Below, piece by piece: positions 26,411-36,060 of a stretch of 64,000 bases of DNA. The position numbers and the translations under genes were made by a program. Under the pieces are notes generated by a model. That model was not told the origin of the DNA and made no database searches. It saw only the letters and a program-made list of their open reading frames with translations. The DNA is from CAJQQY01 sp045104975 (lineage in GTDB: Bacteria > Bacteroidota > Bacteroidia > Chitinophagales > Saprospiraceae), in the NCBI GenBank assembly GCA_045104975.1, contig JBGCCY010000023.1, positions 9,504 to 73,503 on the forward strand, in the 5' to 3' direction. Positions within the stretch are counted from its first letter, which is position 1; the number at the start of each line of letters is the position of its first letter.

Positions 26411-26578
26411 CTCCAAACCTAGATTACATCTCTTTTAATCCTAATATATCCTGTCACAATTACAGACTCTTTTCGCAAAAAAAAATTGCAAAAAAAAATA
26501 ACTTTCCTCAATTATAGACAATCAATCCAAGAATAAACTCAACCTAAAATATTGACTTAAATATTCCAATTAGTTTTT

Positions 26579-28879
26579 ATGTTGAAAAAGATAACTGCCA
26601 GTTTTATTTTCTTACTATTACTCTCCGTTTTTTCGTTCGGGTTTAACCTAGATTTGAGTACCAGTCCTACACATAAGGTTTCTAATAATTGTTTAAGTTT
26701 TGTATTTGTTCCATCTGATTATAATGGTCAAGATATCAGTTGTCCTTCGGCTTCTGATGGTTCACTTTCCATCAATGCATTTGGTGGAACTGCTCCATAT
26801 AATTATGCATGGGAAGATGGTACATTTGGCATCCAACGAAACAACTTAAATGCAGGAACCTACAGCTTAACCGTTACAGATATCAACGGATGCAGCTTAA
26901 GTTCATCTATTACTTTGCAAGATCCTTCTCCTTTAAATATTATTAAAAACATTCTCAATCCAGTCAGTTGTGCCAATACTCCTGATGGTTCTCTTGGTGC
27001 AAGTGCAACAGGTGGAACACCTCCATATAATTTTCAATGGGAAAATGGAAACCAAGGTCCAACAGCTGAAAACTTAACTTGTGGTGTTTATCCTTTAACT
27101 GTAACTGATGCAAATGGCTGTTCCGAGACTGCTGTTTTCGGATTGCAATGTCCTCCAATTATGGAAGTGAATATTACGGTTACCTCTAATTTTAATGGGT
27201 TCAATGTTAGCTGCCCAGAAGCAGCCGATGGAGGTGCAGAAGTAAATGTCCAAAATGGAAATGCTCCTTATTCTTACAATTGGAGTTCAGGAGCTTCAAA
27301 TATTTCAGCGAACAACTTAACGGCAGGAATCAATAGTTTAATCGTTACTGATGACAATGGTTGTTCGGTAACTGCATTCGTAGAATTAACTGCACCTGTT
27401 GCTATGGAATTGACACCAACTGTTCTTTCTGATTACGAAGGCTTGGCAGTAAGTTGTATTGACGCGACAGATGGAAAAGTTGCAATAGCAGTAAATAATG
27501 GAAATACTCCTTACTCTTTTCTTTGGGAAAATGGTGAGGCAGAAGCTGAGGCAATCGCCTTGAGTGCTGGTGAAAATAGGGTAACCGTAACCGACGCAAC
27601 AGGTTGTACCGTTGAAGAAATAGTTGATTTAAGTTTTTATAATATTACTATTACAACTGAAACCGTAAGCGATTATAACGGAGCAGATATTAGTTGTTCT
27701 GATGCAAACGATGGAGCTATTCAAGCAAATGTAATCGCTGGAATATCTAGTCCTCCAAATGTAACCTATGCCTGGAATAATGGAAATGTAAATGCATTGT
27801 TAGAAAAGATCTCTGCAGGCAATTACGCCTTGACTGTAACGAGTGCATTTGGTTGTACAGCTACCGCAGAAAGTATGATTGAAGCACCTGCTCCGATTCA
27901 AGGTGCAACCATAGCAACCTCTAATTATAATGGTTTTAACATCAGCATCAATGGATCAGATGATGGAATAGCAACAGTCAACCCGAGTGGCGGTACAGCT
28001 CCATATTCGATTCTTTGGGAAAATGGCGAAACAGATTTTGAAAACGAATCTCTCTCAGCTGGAATACAAAATGTGTCCATCACAGATGCGAATGGATGTA
28101 GTACTCAAACATCTATTGTACTTAACCAACCAACCATATTGGATGGCTATGCAGATGTGCTTTCAGATTATAATGGTCAAGATATTACTTGCATTGGAAA
28201 TAAGGATGGAAAAGCAATTGCTTTTGGTTCTGGTGGAGTTCCGCCATACACTTATGCATGGTCTAACAATATATTTACGGATAGTACAAGTCAACTAGAA
28301 TCAGGTACTCATCAAGTAACTATTACTGATGCGAATGGCGCAACTTTCTCAACTGAAGTTACACTTTATGAACCTGATCCAATCGAATTGGAATTGCAAA
28401 GTACTCCATCTTCTAACCCTGGTGATGGGACAGTTTCCGTTATTGCTCGAGGTGGAGCATCACCTTTTAGTTTCATCTGGAATGATCCTCAAGCTCAATC
28501 AGGTGAAGCACTTGACTTGCTCGAATCAGGTTGGTATCGAGTAACTGCGACCGATGCCAATGGTTGTCAAGAAGATGCTCAAATCGAAGTAGAAAAATCA
28601 CTTGAAATAATTTGTATCAAAAAAAATATAGTCATCACTCCAAATGGGGATGGGAGAAATGATTTTCTCTCTTTGAATTGTATTCATCCATTTAATAATG
28701 ATGTTGAAATTTATGATCGTTGGGGAAACCTAGTTTTCCAAGCAGTTGATTACGATGGAAGTTGGACTGGATTGAAAAGAAATAAACAAGTTCCAGATGG
28801 TGGATATTTTTACATTATCCGAGTGGCGTTGCCAACAGGAAAACGAACCTTTAAAGGTTCGTTGACTATCATTCGATAA
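26579..28879 (+). CDS. SprB-repeat adhesin with CHU_C (T9SS type B) C-terminus
   Basis: A 766-residue secreted protein with a signal peptide ending in VFSFGFN. Residues about 45-670 consist of eight or nine SprB-type repeats of about 75-80 residues, each with the pattern SDYNG-x-DISC, DG, GG-APY-x-W-x-NG, L-AG-Y-VTDANGC (for example NAFGGTAPYNYAWEDG, LTVTDINGCS). The last about 85 residues (VITPNGDGRNDFLSL, VEIYDRWGNLVFQA, VPDGGYFYIIRV) are the gliding-motility-associated CHU_C domain, a type B T9SS sorting signal. It resembles a short SprB-like surface filament or adhesin. The PorP/SprF gene directly downstream is the usual partner of such proteins. Confidence 0.93.
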   Translation: MLKKITASFIFLLLLSVFSFGFNLDLSTSPTHKVSNNCLSFVFVPSDYNGQDISCPSASDGSLSINAFGGTAPYNYAWEDGTFGIQRNNLNAGTYSLTVTDINGCSLSSSITLQDPSPLNIIKNILNPVSCANTPDGSLGASATGGTPPYNFQWENGNQGPTAENLTCGVYPLTVTDANGCSETAVFGLQCPPIMEVNITVTSNFNGFNVSCPEAADGGAEVNVQNGNAPYSYNWSSGASNISANNLTAGINSLIVTDDNGCSVTAFVELTAPVAMELTPTVLSDYEGLAVSCIDATDGKVAIAVNNGNTPYSFLWENGEAEAEAIALSAGENRVTVTDATGCTVEEIVDLSFYNITITTETVSDYNGADISCSDANDGAIQANVIAGISSPPNVTYAWNNGNVNALLEKISAGNYALTVTSAFGCTATAESMIEAPAPIQGATIATSNYNGFNISINGSDDGIATVNPSGGTAPYSILWENGETDFENESLSAGIQNVSITDANGCSTQTSIVLNQPTILDGYADVLSDYNGQDITCIGNKDGKAIAFGSGGVPPYTYAWSNNIFTDSTSQLESGTHQVTITDANGATFSTEVTLYEPDPIELELQSTPSSNPGDGTVSVIARGGASPFSFIWNDPQAQSGEALDLLESGWYRVTATDANGCQEDAQIEVEKSLEIICIKKNIVITPNGDGRNDFLSLNCIHPFNNDVEIYDRWGNLVFQAVDYDGSWTGLKRNKQVPDGGYFYIIRVALPTGKRTFKGSLTIIR

Positions 28880-28954
28880 AAAATAAACGCTCTAATAAAA
28901 ATGTAAGTGTATTGTTTTTTCGAAAAAAATAATACGTTTCAAAACCGTTTTTAA

Positions 28955-29884
28955 ATGAAGAATTTTTTACTCATCATATTTTGTTGTTTCTGTTTGGGAA
29001 AAATCAATGCCCAACAGGAAAACGCATTTTCACAATATCACCTCAATCCTTTTTTATTAAATCCAGCAGCAGCGGGATCTAGCGATTTACATACCATTTT
29101 TGTTCATGGTCGTTTTCAATGGACAGGTTTACCTAATTCACCTAAAACAGCACTTATTAGTTATGAAGCTCCTTTAGGAAAAATCGGTTTAGGTGCAATG
29201 ATCTTCTCTGATCGAGTAGCCTCTTTAAGACGATTTGGTGCTAATTTCGCTTATGCTTATCGCTCAAAAATTGACCGATACACTTTGTCCATTGGACTCT
29301 CAGGACACTACCAAAGATTCTTTTTGGATAACAACGCAATCGACGGATTAGAAAACCCAGATGATATAACTGTAAATGATGCGATGAATGGTTTGAATGT
29401 TTACGATGCGAATTTAGGCGTTTATTTTTCAAGCAATAGAATGTATGTTGGGTTTTCAGTTCCCAATTTAGTGCAAGCCCGATTAAATACTATCGGCACC
29501 AATCTTAATACTATTTCACAATTAAGTCGTCAATATATTTTCACAGCTGGTTACCGATACTTGCCTGAGAAAGCCATGTTTAGTGTAGAGCCTTCGATAC
29601 TTTTACGAAAGGTGGAGACCCTTCCTTTTCAAGCACTTTTGACAATGAAAATCGGAATGATGCAAGATAGATTTTTTACAGCATTCACCTATGGTACAAC
29701 TGATATTGTCACTATGACGCTTGGTTATCAAATTCTACCCGAAGGAAAAATTGCCTATTCCTATGATTACTCTTTAGGAGAAATTTACCGATATACGGGA
29801 GGTACACATGAGATGTCTTTCGTCTGGGAATTTGGAAAAGATGATGCTAAAAGAGCCAAACCAACCAAAAGGTTTAAAGGATAA
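28955..29884 (+). CDS. PorP/SprF-family outer membrane protein
   Basis: A 309-residue protein with a signal peptide (LLIIFCCFCLGKINAQ). It is followed by the PorP/SprF start AFSQYHLNPFLLNPAAAGS, then SYEAPLGKIGLGAMIFSDRV, LSIGLSGHYQRFFLD and an alternating beta-strand pattern that continues to EMSFVWEFGK. The family forms outer-membrane barrels that stabilise, anchor or help secrete SprB-type T9SS clients. It lies 75 bases downstream of an SprB-like gene on the same strand, with only a weak A/T hairpin between, so they most likely form one functional pair. Confidence 0.93.
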   Translation: MKNFLLIIFCCFCLGKINAQQENAFSQYHLNPFLLNPAAAGSSDLHTIFVHGRFQWTGLPNSPKTALISYEAPLGKIGLGAMIFSDRVASLRRFGANFAYAYRSKIDRYTLSIGLSGHYQRFFLDNNAIDGLENPDDITVNDAMNGLNVYDANLGVYFSSNRMYVGFSVPNLVQARLNTIGTNLNTISQLSRQYIFTAGYRYLPEKAMFSVEPSILLRKVETLPFQALLTMKIGMMQDRFFTAFTYGTTDIVTMTLGYQILPEGKIAYSYDYSLGEIYRYTGGTHEMSFVWEFGKDDAKRAKPTKRFKG

Positions 29885-29916
29885 TTTATGTTAACTTTTT
29901 TAAGTGAGATTTTAGT

Positions 29917-29952
29917 AAAGCCATCCTAAGTAGCATAGGGTGGCTTTCTTTT
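29917..29952 (+). terminator. Intrinsic terminator after the PorP/SprF gene
   Basis: A 12-base arm AAAGCCATCCTA (29917-29928) pairs with TAGGGTGGCTTT (29936-29947), with one wobble, and is followed by CTTTTTT. Confidence 0.85.
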
Positions 29953-30065
29953 TTCACCTCAAAAAAGATCAAAATTAAAACTCCCAATTTGTTGATTCCC
30001 ATTTTTGATTATAATTGAAGTTTTGATTTTGATTTCCTTTTCCTTTCTTTTGCAAAAAGAAAAAA

Positions 30066-30728
30066 ATGATTCCAATCTCAATTTCATCCGAAGTCAAATC
30101 AAAATGCCCCCTTCTTCAATTAGGCTGCATTCAATGTAATTTGATGGTTACTAATGAATATCCAACTCTTTTAGAATTAATTCAAAAAGAACTTTCAGCT
30201 TTACAAAATCAACTTTCGGTAGAAGATATTTCCAAAATTCCGTCAATTCAATCATCTCGAATTGGTTACAAATCTTTGGGAAAAGATCCTGCACGTTATC
30301 GGCTTTCTGCTGAAGCTTTACTGCGTAGAGTTGTCAAAGGGAAAGGATTGTATCAAGTAAATAATGTGGTTGATTTATTAAACTTAACTTCAGTAAAGTC
30401 AGGTTTTTCTATCGGTGGCTATGATGCTAAAAAAATTGAAGGAGATGTTCAACTGAGCATCGGTAAAGCAAACGAACCTTATGAGGCTATCGGAAGAGGT
30501 GATTTGAATATTGAATTCTTGCCCACCTTTAGAGATCAAAAAGGAGCTTTTGGAAGTCCGACAAGTGATTCTGTTCGAACCATGGTTACACCAAAGACTC
30601 AACAGTTCCTGATGCCTATTTTTAATTTTGGGGGACATGAAAATTTGGAAGAAGTAATGAACGATGCCATTTCTTTATTGGAAAAATATGCAGCAGGTTC
30701 CTCTTTTGAAACTAAAATAATTAGTTGA
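30066..30728 (+). CDS. B3/B4 (PheT editing-like) domain protein
   Basis: A 220-residue cytosolic protein that matches stand-alone B3/4 domains related to the editing module of phenylalanyl-tRNA synthetase beta. Characteristic segments are SSRIGYKSLGKDPARYRLSA, LLRRVVKGKGLYQVNNVVDL, NLTSVKSGFSIGGYD, EPYEAIGRGDLNIEF and GAFGSPTSDSVRTMV. In PheT this domain removes mischarged Tyr-tRNA(Phe). Free-standing versions may edit in trans or act on other substrates, and no specific role is proven. It is a single gene facing a convergent neighbour across a palindromic terminator. Confidence 0.88.
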   Translation: MIPISISSEVKSKCPLLQLGCIQCNLMVTNEYPTLLELIQKELSALQNQLSVEDISKIPSIQSSRIGYKSLGKDPARYRLSAEALLRRVVKGKGLYQVNNVVDLLNLTSVKSGFSIGGYDAKKIEGDVQLSIGKANEPYEAIGRGDLNIEFLPTFRDQKGAFGSPTSDSVRTMVTPKTQQFLMPIFNFGGHENLEEVMNDAISLLEKYAAGSSFETKIIS

Positions 30729-30733
30729 TTGTT

Positions 30734-30778
30734 TTTTGACTGTTGTACTGTTTGACGATAACAATACAACAGTCAAAA
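30734..30778. terminator. Palindromic terminator between convergent genes
   Basis: A 17-base arm TTTTGACTGTTGTACTG (30734-30750) pairs with 30762-30778 at 16 positions. It lies between the stops at 30728 and 30785 and carries T/A-rich flanks for both directions. Confidence 0.8.
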
Positions 30779-30784
30779 CAAAAA

Positions 30785-31732
30785 TCAAAATTTCTTCGCT
30801 TTTTCAAATTCTTGAATCAATTGATCTCGATCAATAATAATCCATTCGTTAATCAAAATAATTGACAAAGAAGTTGGAGCATCATTTTCAAATGATGAAT
30901 TAATACGTCCATATTTGAATTCATCAATGATTCCTTCGACCGTGATCGTTTGTTCAATATTATCTTCCTTTGCCACTTCATACATTAATTTTTCATCAGA
31001 TCTTCGAATGAACCCATCTGAGAAAAATTCAACTCTAACTTTCTTTCCAAAAGAATCTAAGATTGCGAAACCCGAATATTTATATTTTTTTCCATCACCC
31101 TCCATGCCTTTATTTCTTTCGACTTTAACATCATTGATTCTCAATTTTACGATTTTATCTTTTGCCAAATAATTATCATATCGTTCTTGAGAAAGGTCTT
31201 TGAATTGTTCCGACACATTAGAATTCTCATTGTACAAAGTATCTAGAAACTGTTCTGCTGAAATGATGAAGTTTTCAGAATTGCCTGTAGTTTCATAGGC
31301 AATAGTTTCCTTGATTCCATGCAAGCGATTCAAAAAAGATAAATCATATTCTGTTTCTTCTTTTTTGATTTTTAAGATCCGTTGTTTTCGATATTCTAAT
31401 CCAACGATTGATAATTCCTTAGTGAGTCTAGCTAAATCTTTTTCCAAAATAATTTGAAGTTCATCAATTGGTGTACTCTCATTTTTACTAATTGGATTTT
31501 GAACGGTCAATGCAAGCGTTTCTTTTTTAGTTTCAGAAAGAGAAGGATGGCTTTTAACCGCAATTTTTGAATTCGTGGCCATCTCCTCCAATGAAAAAGG
31601 AATATTCAATGAGACACCTTTTGGTGTTTGAACATCTTTAGAAACAGGAATGGTATCAACTGAACTTTGTCCCAATCCAAAAAATGGAATAACAAAAAAC
31701 AGCATTAGGGAATAGTTTTGTTTGGATTTCAT
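30785..31732 (-). CDS. Exported protein of unknown function
   Basis: A 315-residue protein I do not recognise. The N-terminal 22 residues (ending FFGLGQSS) look like a signal peptide. The middle (about 85-130) is helical and charged, possibly coiled-coil (LQIILEKDLARLTKELSIVGLEYRKQ). The C-terminal half is beta-rich (KKYKYSGFAILDSFGKKVRVEFFSDGF, EQTITVEGIIDEFKYGRI). No membrane anchor, sorting domain or catalytic motif is apparent. It is a single gene; the roughly 270 bases upstream hold no other gene. Probably periplasmic. Confidence 0.72.
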   Translation of the reverse strand: MKSKQNYSLMLFFVIPFFGLGQSSVDTIPVSKDVQTPKGVSLNIPFSLEEMATNSKIAVKSHPSLSETKKETLALTVQNPISKNESTPIDELQIILEKDLARLTKELSIVGLEYRKQRILKIKKEETEYDLSFLNRLHGIKETIAYETTGNSENFIISAEQFLDTLYNENSNVSEQFKDLSQERYDNYLAKDKIVKLRINDVKVERNKGMEGDGKKYKYSGFAILDSFGKKVRVEFFSDGFIRRSDEKLMYEVAKEDNIEQTITVEGIIDEFKYGRINSSFENDAPTSLSIILINEWIIIDRDQLIQEFEKAKKF

Positions 31733-32005
31733 AATTAACGAATTTAACCCGCAGGAAGAAATATTTTAAAGCAACAACAAAAAAGGGGGCGAAAAAAATT
31801 TATTCACATAGAACTGAATCTTAATATGAAATATTATGCTTTGGGGATGCAAATATTGTAATTTTTCCTAATATTAATAAGATTATCACCTTTTCATTTT
31901 TGCTGCTTTTTAACTCCTTTTTTTTTACTTCTATACTTTTTAAAAATATTCCCGCAAAAAAATACATAACCAACTAGCAATCAAACAAATAAGCTTCCTT
32001 CAAAT

Positions 32006-32638
32006 TTACTCAAGATGATATTCGACAAGTCTTCTTTGAAATTGGGACACATGAGCATTGCCAAAAAAGAAATTATTTTCTTGAACCTTACCTATTCCTC
32101 TAGAATAATAGGTATTTATCAATTGGGTAGACCAATCTACTGCCACAAAAGGTGTCACTTCTCCTTGAAAATTTAAGCAATCAAAAACTCCAGCTGTAGT
32201 TTCAATTGGAGTCGTTGGAATATCCATTTTATAAATAATTTTAAAATTACTATTGTTCGTAATTTTAAGTGTATCAGTAAAATTGGAAGACGAAAAGTAG
32301 ATATTATTTTGGGGATCAATCAAAAATCCAAGAGAGTCCCTTCTGAATTTTATCACAATCGGAGCAGTTATAAAAGAATTGTTCTCTTTGATTTTTTTAT
32401 AAATCGAAGCGCCAATCAAAGTATCTTTTAAGATAGTTACTGTATCAATTTTGCCATCCTGAATTTCTTCTATTCCTGATGAATCAATTTTATACCATTG
32501 ATAAATCCAATATGATCCAATCTCCATCGGAAAATATGATTCTGGAATTTGGGATTCGCAAGAGGGAACAACTGTCTCTTTTTGACAAGAATAAATAAAA
32601 AGGAGCAGAATAGAAGTTGTGAATAATTTAAATTTCAT
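32006..32638 (-). CDS. Lipoprotein of unknown function
   Basis: A 210-residue protein with a lipoprotein signal ending in LFIYSCQKE (Cys18). After the anchor comes SYFPMEIGSYWIYQWYKIDSSG, a motif seen at the start of many small Bacteroidota lipoproteins, and then an all-beta pattern with DTVTILKDTLIGASIYKKI and TAGVFDCLNFQGEVTPF. It ends with a GIGKV segment and beta strands. Probably a periplasm-facing or surface lipoprotein domain; no enzyme signature is visible. It is transcribed away from the downstream PLD-like gene. Confidence 0.75.
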   Translation of the reverse strand: MKFKLFTTSILLLFIYSCQKETVVPSCESQIPESYFPMEIGSYWIYQWYKIDSSGIEEIQDGKIDTVTILKDTLIGASIYKKIKENNSFITAPIVIKFRRDSLGFLIDPQNNIYFSSSNFTDTLKITNNSNFKIIYKMDIPTTPIETTAGVFDCLNFQGEVTPFVAVDWSTQLINTYYSRGIGKVQENNFFFGNAHVSQFQRRLVEYHLE

Positions 32639-32763
32639 TTTTCGTTTGTTTGTTTTCCAAAACGCAAAATCACTTCATGTATTTTGATTTTTCTAAATGT
32701 TAAAAATACGAAATGCCCTAATTAAATCATCCTTTCCTTTTACACTAAAGATCCAATTCTGAT

Positions 32764-32771
32764 TATCTTTG
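32764..32771 (+). promoter_or_regulatory. Bacteroidota -7 element (TATCTTTG)
   Basis: An exact TAnnTTTG octamer 65 bases before the PLD-like gene ATG. It gives a leader of about 55-60 bases. Confidence 0.5.
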
Positions 32772-32835
32772 CAAAAAACTTTCTTAGAAATATCTTGTAT
32801 GTACGAGATTTCTTTAAGAGCAAAAAAAAGATATT

Positions 32836-34992
32836 ATGAAAAAAATTCTACTCCCTACTTTTTTATTACTCTTTTCTATTTTCTTAAATGCGCAAACAAT
32901 TGCGGAAATTCAAGGAACTGGCGATGCTTCTCCTTTCGATGGGCAAAGTGTAACCACGACAGGAATTGTCACAGCTGTCGCTCCTCAAGGTTATTTTATT
33001 CAAGATGGAATCGCTTTGCGAAGTGGTATTTATATTTATGAGCAAAATAACTCTCCTGCTCTTGGAGATGAAGTTACTTTGACAGGAATGGTGACAGAAT
33101 TTTTTGAGTTGACTGAAATTGTTGACTTGACTAGCTTCTCGATTAATTCTTCTAACAATGCTCTTCCTGATCCAATTTCAGTTTCAACAGGTGATGCAAG
33201 TAATGAGAATTACGAAGGTATGTTGGTCACCGTTCAAAATGCAACTTGCACTAATACCGATATAGGATTTGGCGAATGGCAAGTTAATGATGGAAGTGGT
33301 GCGCTTGCAATAGATGATTTGATGTATCTTTTTTCACCTGATTTAAATATCGATTATGGGGTGACTGGTATTTTGACTTATTCTTTTAGCGCTTACAAAA
33401 TTGAGCCTCGTTCGATGGATGATGTAGAAATTCAGATTCCACTTTATTTTACTGTTGCTCCCAAAGAAAGTAATATTACCACCTCTAGTTTAACGGTAAC
33501 TTGGGAAACAAATATTCCTGCGAACTCTAAACTTTCTTATGGTTTAACCGACGCATTGGAATTGGGAACTTTGGAAAATTTGGCGATGAGTACTACCCAC
33601 GAAGTTGTCCTCGAAAACCTTTCTCCTGCAACAATTTATTATGTCAAACCTTTTTCAGAAGATGGAGCTGAAGTCACTCCTTCCCAAACTTTAGTCATGG
33701 CTACAGCTTCGAATAGTTCTGGAGAAATGAAGGTATATTTCAACCATTCTGTCGACCATTCTGTGGCAACTGATGAGTTAGCGATCTACACTCCAAACAT
33801 TGTAGATACTATTATTAGCTATATCGATGCAGCACAACAAACATTGGACATCACTATGTATGAGGCTGAGAATCAACCAATTGTGGATGCCATCAATGCT
33901 GCTGATGATCGAGGTGTCACCGTTCGGGTGATTTCGGATGACATGGGAACTAATGAATTTTTTGATGGATTGAATTCAACCATTTCTTATCTAGAAGGAA
34001 ATGCAACTGGAATCATGCATGACAAATTTTTCATTATTGACAGAGAGAATGTCGATAATGCTTGGGTCTTGACTGGCTCAATGAATCATACGGTCAACAA
34101 TCTAGGTTGGGATTATAACAATATAATTACAATTCAAGATCAATCGTTAGCGAGAGCTTATACTTTAGAATTTCAGGAAATGTGGGGTAGTGATGGAGCG
34201 CAATTTGACCTAGCAAATTCTAAGTTTGGAAATGAAAAATCAGATAATACACCTCATCATTTTTTGATCAATAATATTCCAGTAGAATTGTACTTCTCTC
34301 CTACCGATGGAACGGCTCAAAGAATTACAGAGGCCATTGATGCTGCAGAAAGTGAATTAGCTTTTGCTGTTTTGGTTTTTACGGAAAACTCTTTGGGGAC
34401 TGCTGTCAAAAATGCCTACGATCGAGGTGTGACGACTCAAGGAATTATCGACTATGTAGAATTCAATGGAAGTGAATATGATTTTTTATTAGCGAATAAT
34501 ATTGATGTGCAAGATTATCAAAATGACGATGGTTCGCAATGGCCTGATGGACCGACTTTGCATCACAAATATGCAATTGTAGATTATGCACAGGGAAGTT
34601 CGACACCGCTTTTGATTACAGGTTCGCATAATTGGAGTGCTTCTGCAAATTCGATTCATGATGAAAATACGTTGTTAATTTACGATCACACTTTGGCAAA
34701 TATTTATTACCAAGAATTTTCTGCACGCTTCCAAGGATTCACCGATGCGACGAATGATTTAAAAATTTCTCCTTTGGAAATTTCTCCAAATCCATTTGCG
34801 GAGCAGCTTAATTTTGAGGTACCTGAAAATGGAAATTTAGTGGTGAGTGATTTGGCTGGTCGGATTCTTTTTCAACAAAAGATTAGTGAAGGTTCGAATC
34901 GGTTAAATACTGAAAATTGGATGAGCGGAATTTACTTTGTGAAATTTGTTGGGGAAAATACTCAGCGAATTGGGAAGGTGGTGAAACGATAG
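32836..34992 (+). CDS. Secreted phospholipase D-like protein with T9SS sorting domain
   Basis: A 718-residue protein with a signal peptide ending IFLNAQT. Residues about 20-200 form an OB-fold-like domain (GQSVTTTGIVTAVAPQGYFIQ), as found in secreted nucleases. Residues about 200-290 are an Fn3-like domain (SSLTVTWETNIPANSKLSYG). Residues about 315-650 hold two PLD half-sites with complete HxKxxxxD motifs: MHDKFFIID (His395, Lys397, Asp402) and LHHKYAIVD (His576, Lys578, Asp583). The end (ISPNPFAEQLNFEV to the terminus) is a type A T9SS sorting domain. It should hydrolyse phosphodiesters outside the cell; nuclease and phospholipase are both possible, and the OB-fold favours nucleic acid. Confidence 0.92.
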   Translation: MKKILLPTFLLLFSIFLNAQTIAEIQGTGDASPFDGQSVTTTGIVTAVAPQGYFIQDGIALRSGIYIYEQNNSPALGDEVTLTGMVTEFFELTEIVDLTSFSINSSNNALPDPISVSTGDASNENYEGMLVTVQNATCTNTDIGFGEWQVNDGSGALAIDDLMYLFSPDLNIDYGVTGILTYSFSAYKIEPRSMDDVEIQIPLYFTVAPKESNITTSSLTVTWETNIPANSKLSYGLTDALELGTLENLAMSTTHEVVLENLSPATIYYVKPFSEDGAEVTPSQTLVMATASNSSGEMKVYFNHSVDHSVATDELAIYTPNIVDTIISYIDAAQQTLDITMYEAENQPIVDAINAADDRGVTVRVISDDMGTNEFFDGLNSTISYLEGNATGIMHDKFFIIDRENVDNAWVLTGSMNHTVNNLGWDYNNIITIQDQSLARAYTLEFQEMWGSDGAQFDLANSKFGNEKSDNTPHHFLINNIPVELYFSPTDGTAQRITEAIDAAESELAFAVLVFTENSLGTAVKNAYDRGVTTQGIIDYVEFNGSEYDFLLANNIDVQDYQNDDGSQWPDGPTLHHKYAIVDYAQGSSTPLLITGSHNWSASANSIHDENTLLIYDHTLANIYYQEFSARFQGFTDATNDLKISPLEISPNPFAEQLNFEVPENGNLVVSDLAGRILFQQKISEGSNRLNTENWMSGIYFVKFVGENTQRIGKVVKR

Positions 34993-35117
34993 TTTTTTTT
35001 TGCCACAGACTTGGACTGACTTTTATGACGTTCCCATGATGGGTTCTCTAAAAAAATACATTTTGGGAGAGTCTTAAAAAAGTCATAATAGTCAGTCCAA
35101 GTCTGTGGCAAAAAAAA
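34993..35117. repeat. Long palindrome filling the gap between two convergent genes
   Basis: Arms at about 34993-35028 and 35082-35117 are reverse complements at nearly all of 36 positions. Each begins with a run of eight T directly after a stop codon (TAG of the PLD-like gene, TGA of the nitrilase gene). It fits a bidirectional terminator. A second copy of one arm occurs at 36061-36092. Confidence 0.85.
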
Positions 35118-36053
35118 TCACCTCTCCCGATTCACTTTAAAATCAAAAACATCCCTCCGATTATAATGCCCCGAAGTATCCAACGACATTCGCTCTTCAT
35201 AAATCTGATCCATATTTTCAATTGTAAAAAAGATCATTTCCTCTACGCCAACTTGCGGCCCTAACAATACTTTCCCGTAAGGCCCAATTACACAACTCGA
35301 TCCATCCAAAACCATCTGATCAGGATTCTCAACTAAGTATTCTGGCAATTTTAACTCCTTCGGAAAATCACTTCCTCGCATCACTTGACCAACAGCTACC
35401 ACAAAACATCTTCCTTCAAAAGCATATTGTCGACATGTCACTTGATGCATCTCATGCACCATCGGAAACAAGGAAAAATGAATATGCTCATTACTTTCAT
35501 GCATCGCCATTCTCGACAGCGGCATCCAATGTTCCCAACAAATCAATCCGCCAATTCGCCCAGCAGAAGTGTCAACTGCATTCAGATCTTTTCCATCACC
35601 TAAACCATGCACTAATTTTTCCGTAAAAGTCGGCATCAATTTTCGTCGATGACAAACGATCTCCCCAGTCGAATCTATGATGATAAATGAATTATAAATC
35701 GTCCCGTTCCCTGCACCTTGCCGAACAATTTCATTCATGCCCATGACAATGACTATTTTATTTTCTTTCGCCAATTGACAAAGTTGTTGTGTTTCAGCGC
35801 CACCGACTTCGACACTATTTTGATACATTTTGGCAAAAACCTTTTTCATTGGTTCGTGATTCCATCGAGCGATGTCTGGACAATGATCTAACCAAGCAGG
35901 ATAACCGCTCAACCAAGATTCTCCAAAAACGATGAGTTCTGCATTTTGCGCAGTAGCTTGTTGAATAAGTTGAATGGCTTTTTCCATACTCTTTTTTAAA
36001 TCGAGATGAATGGCAGATTCTTGGACAATAGCGAGATGGGTTGATTTTTTCAT
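35118..36053 (-). CDS. Nitrilase (carbon-nitrogen hydrolase family)
   Basis: A 311-residue cytosolic enzyme with the complete nitrilase triad: Glu45 in FGESWLSGYP, Lys138 in RRKLMPTF and Cys172 in GGLICWEHWMPL. The CWEH context is typical of true nitrilases (nitrile to carboxylate plus ammonia) rather than amidases, and the WLSGYPAW region supports this branch. Length is normal for the family. It is a lone gene between two copies of a GCCACAGACTTGG repeat. The natural substrate is unknown. Confidence 0.93.
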   Translation of the reverse strand: MKKSTHLAIVQESAIHLDLKKSMEKAIQLIQQATAQNAELIVFGESWLSGYPAWLDHCPDIARWNHEPMKKVFAKMYQNSVEVGGAETQQLCQLAKENKIVIVMGMNEIVRQGAGNGTIYNSFIIIDSTGEIVCHRRKLMPTFTEKLVHGLGDGKDLNAVDTSAGRIGGLICWEHWMPLSRMAMHESNEHIHFSLFPMVHEMHQVTCRQYAFEGRCFVVAVGQVMRGSDFPKELKLPEYLVENPDQMVLDGSSCVIGPYGKVLLGPQVGVEEMIFFTIENMDQIYEERMSLDTSGHYNRRDVFDFKVNRER

Positions 36054-36060
36054 ACTGAGT

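Noticed and set aside
28905..28940. A/T hairpin between the SprB-like gene and the PorP/SprF gene as a terminator
   Set aside because: The stem is purely A/T-rich and weak; the pair is probably co-transcribed.
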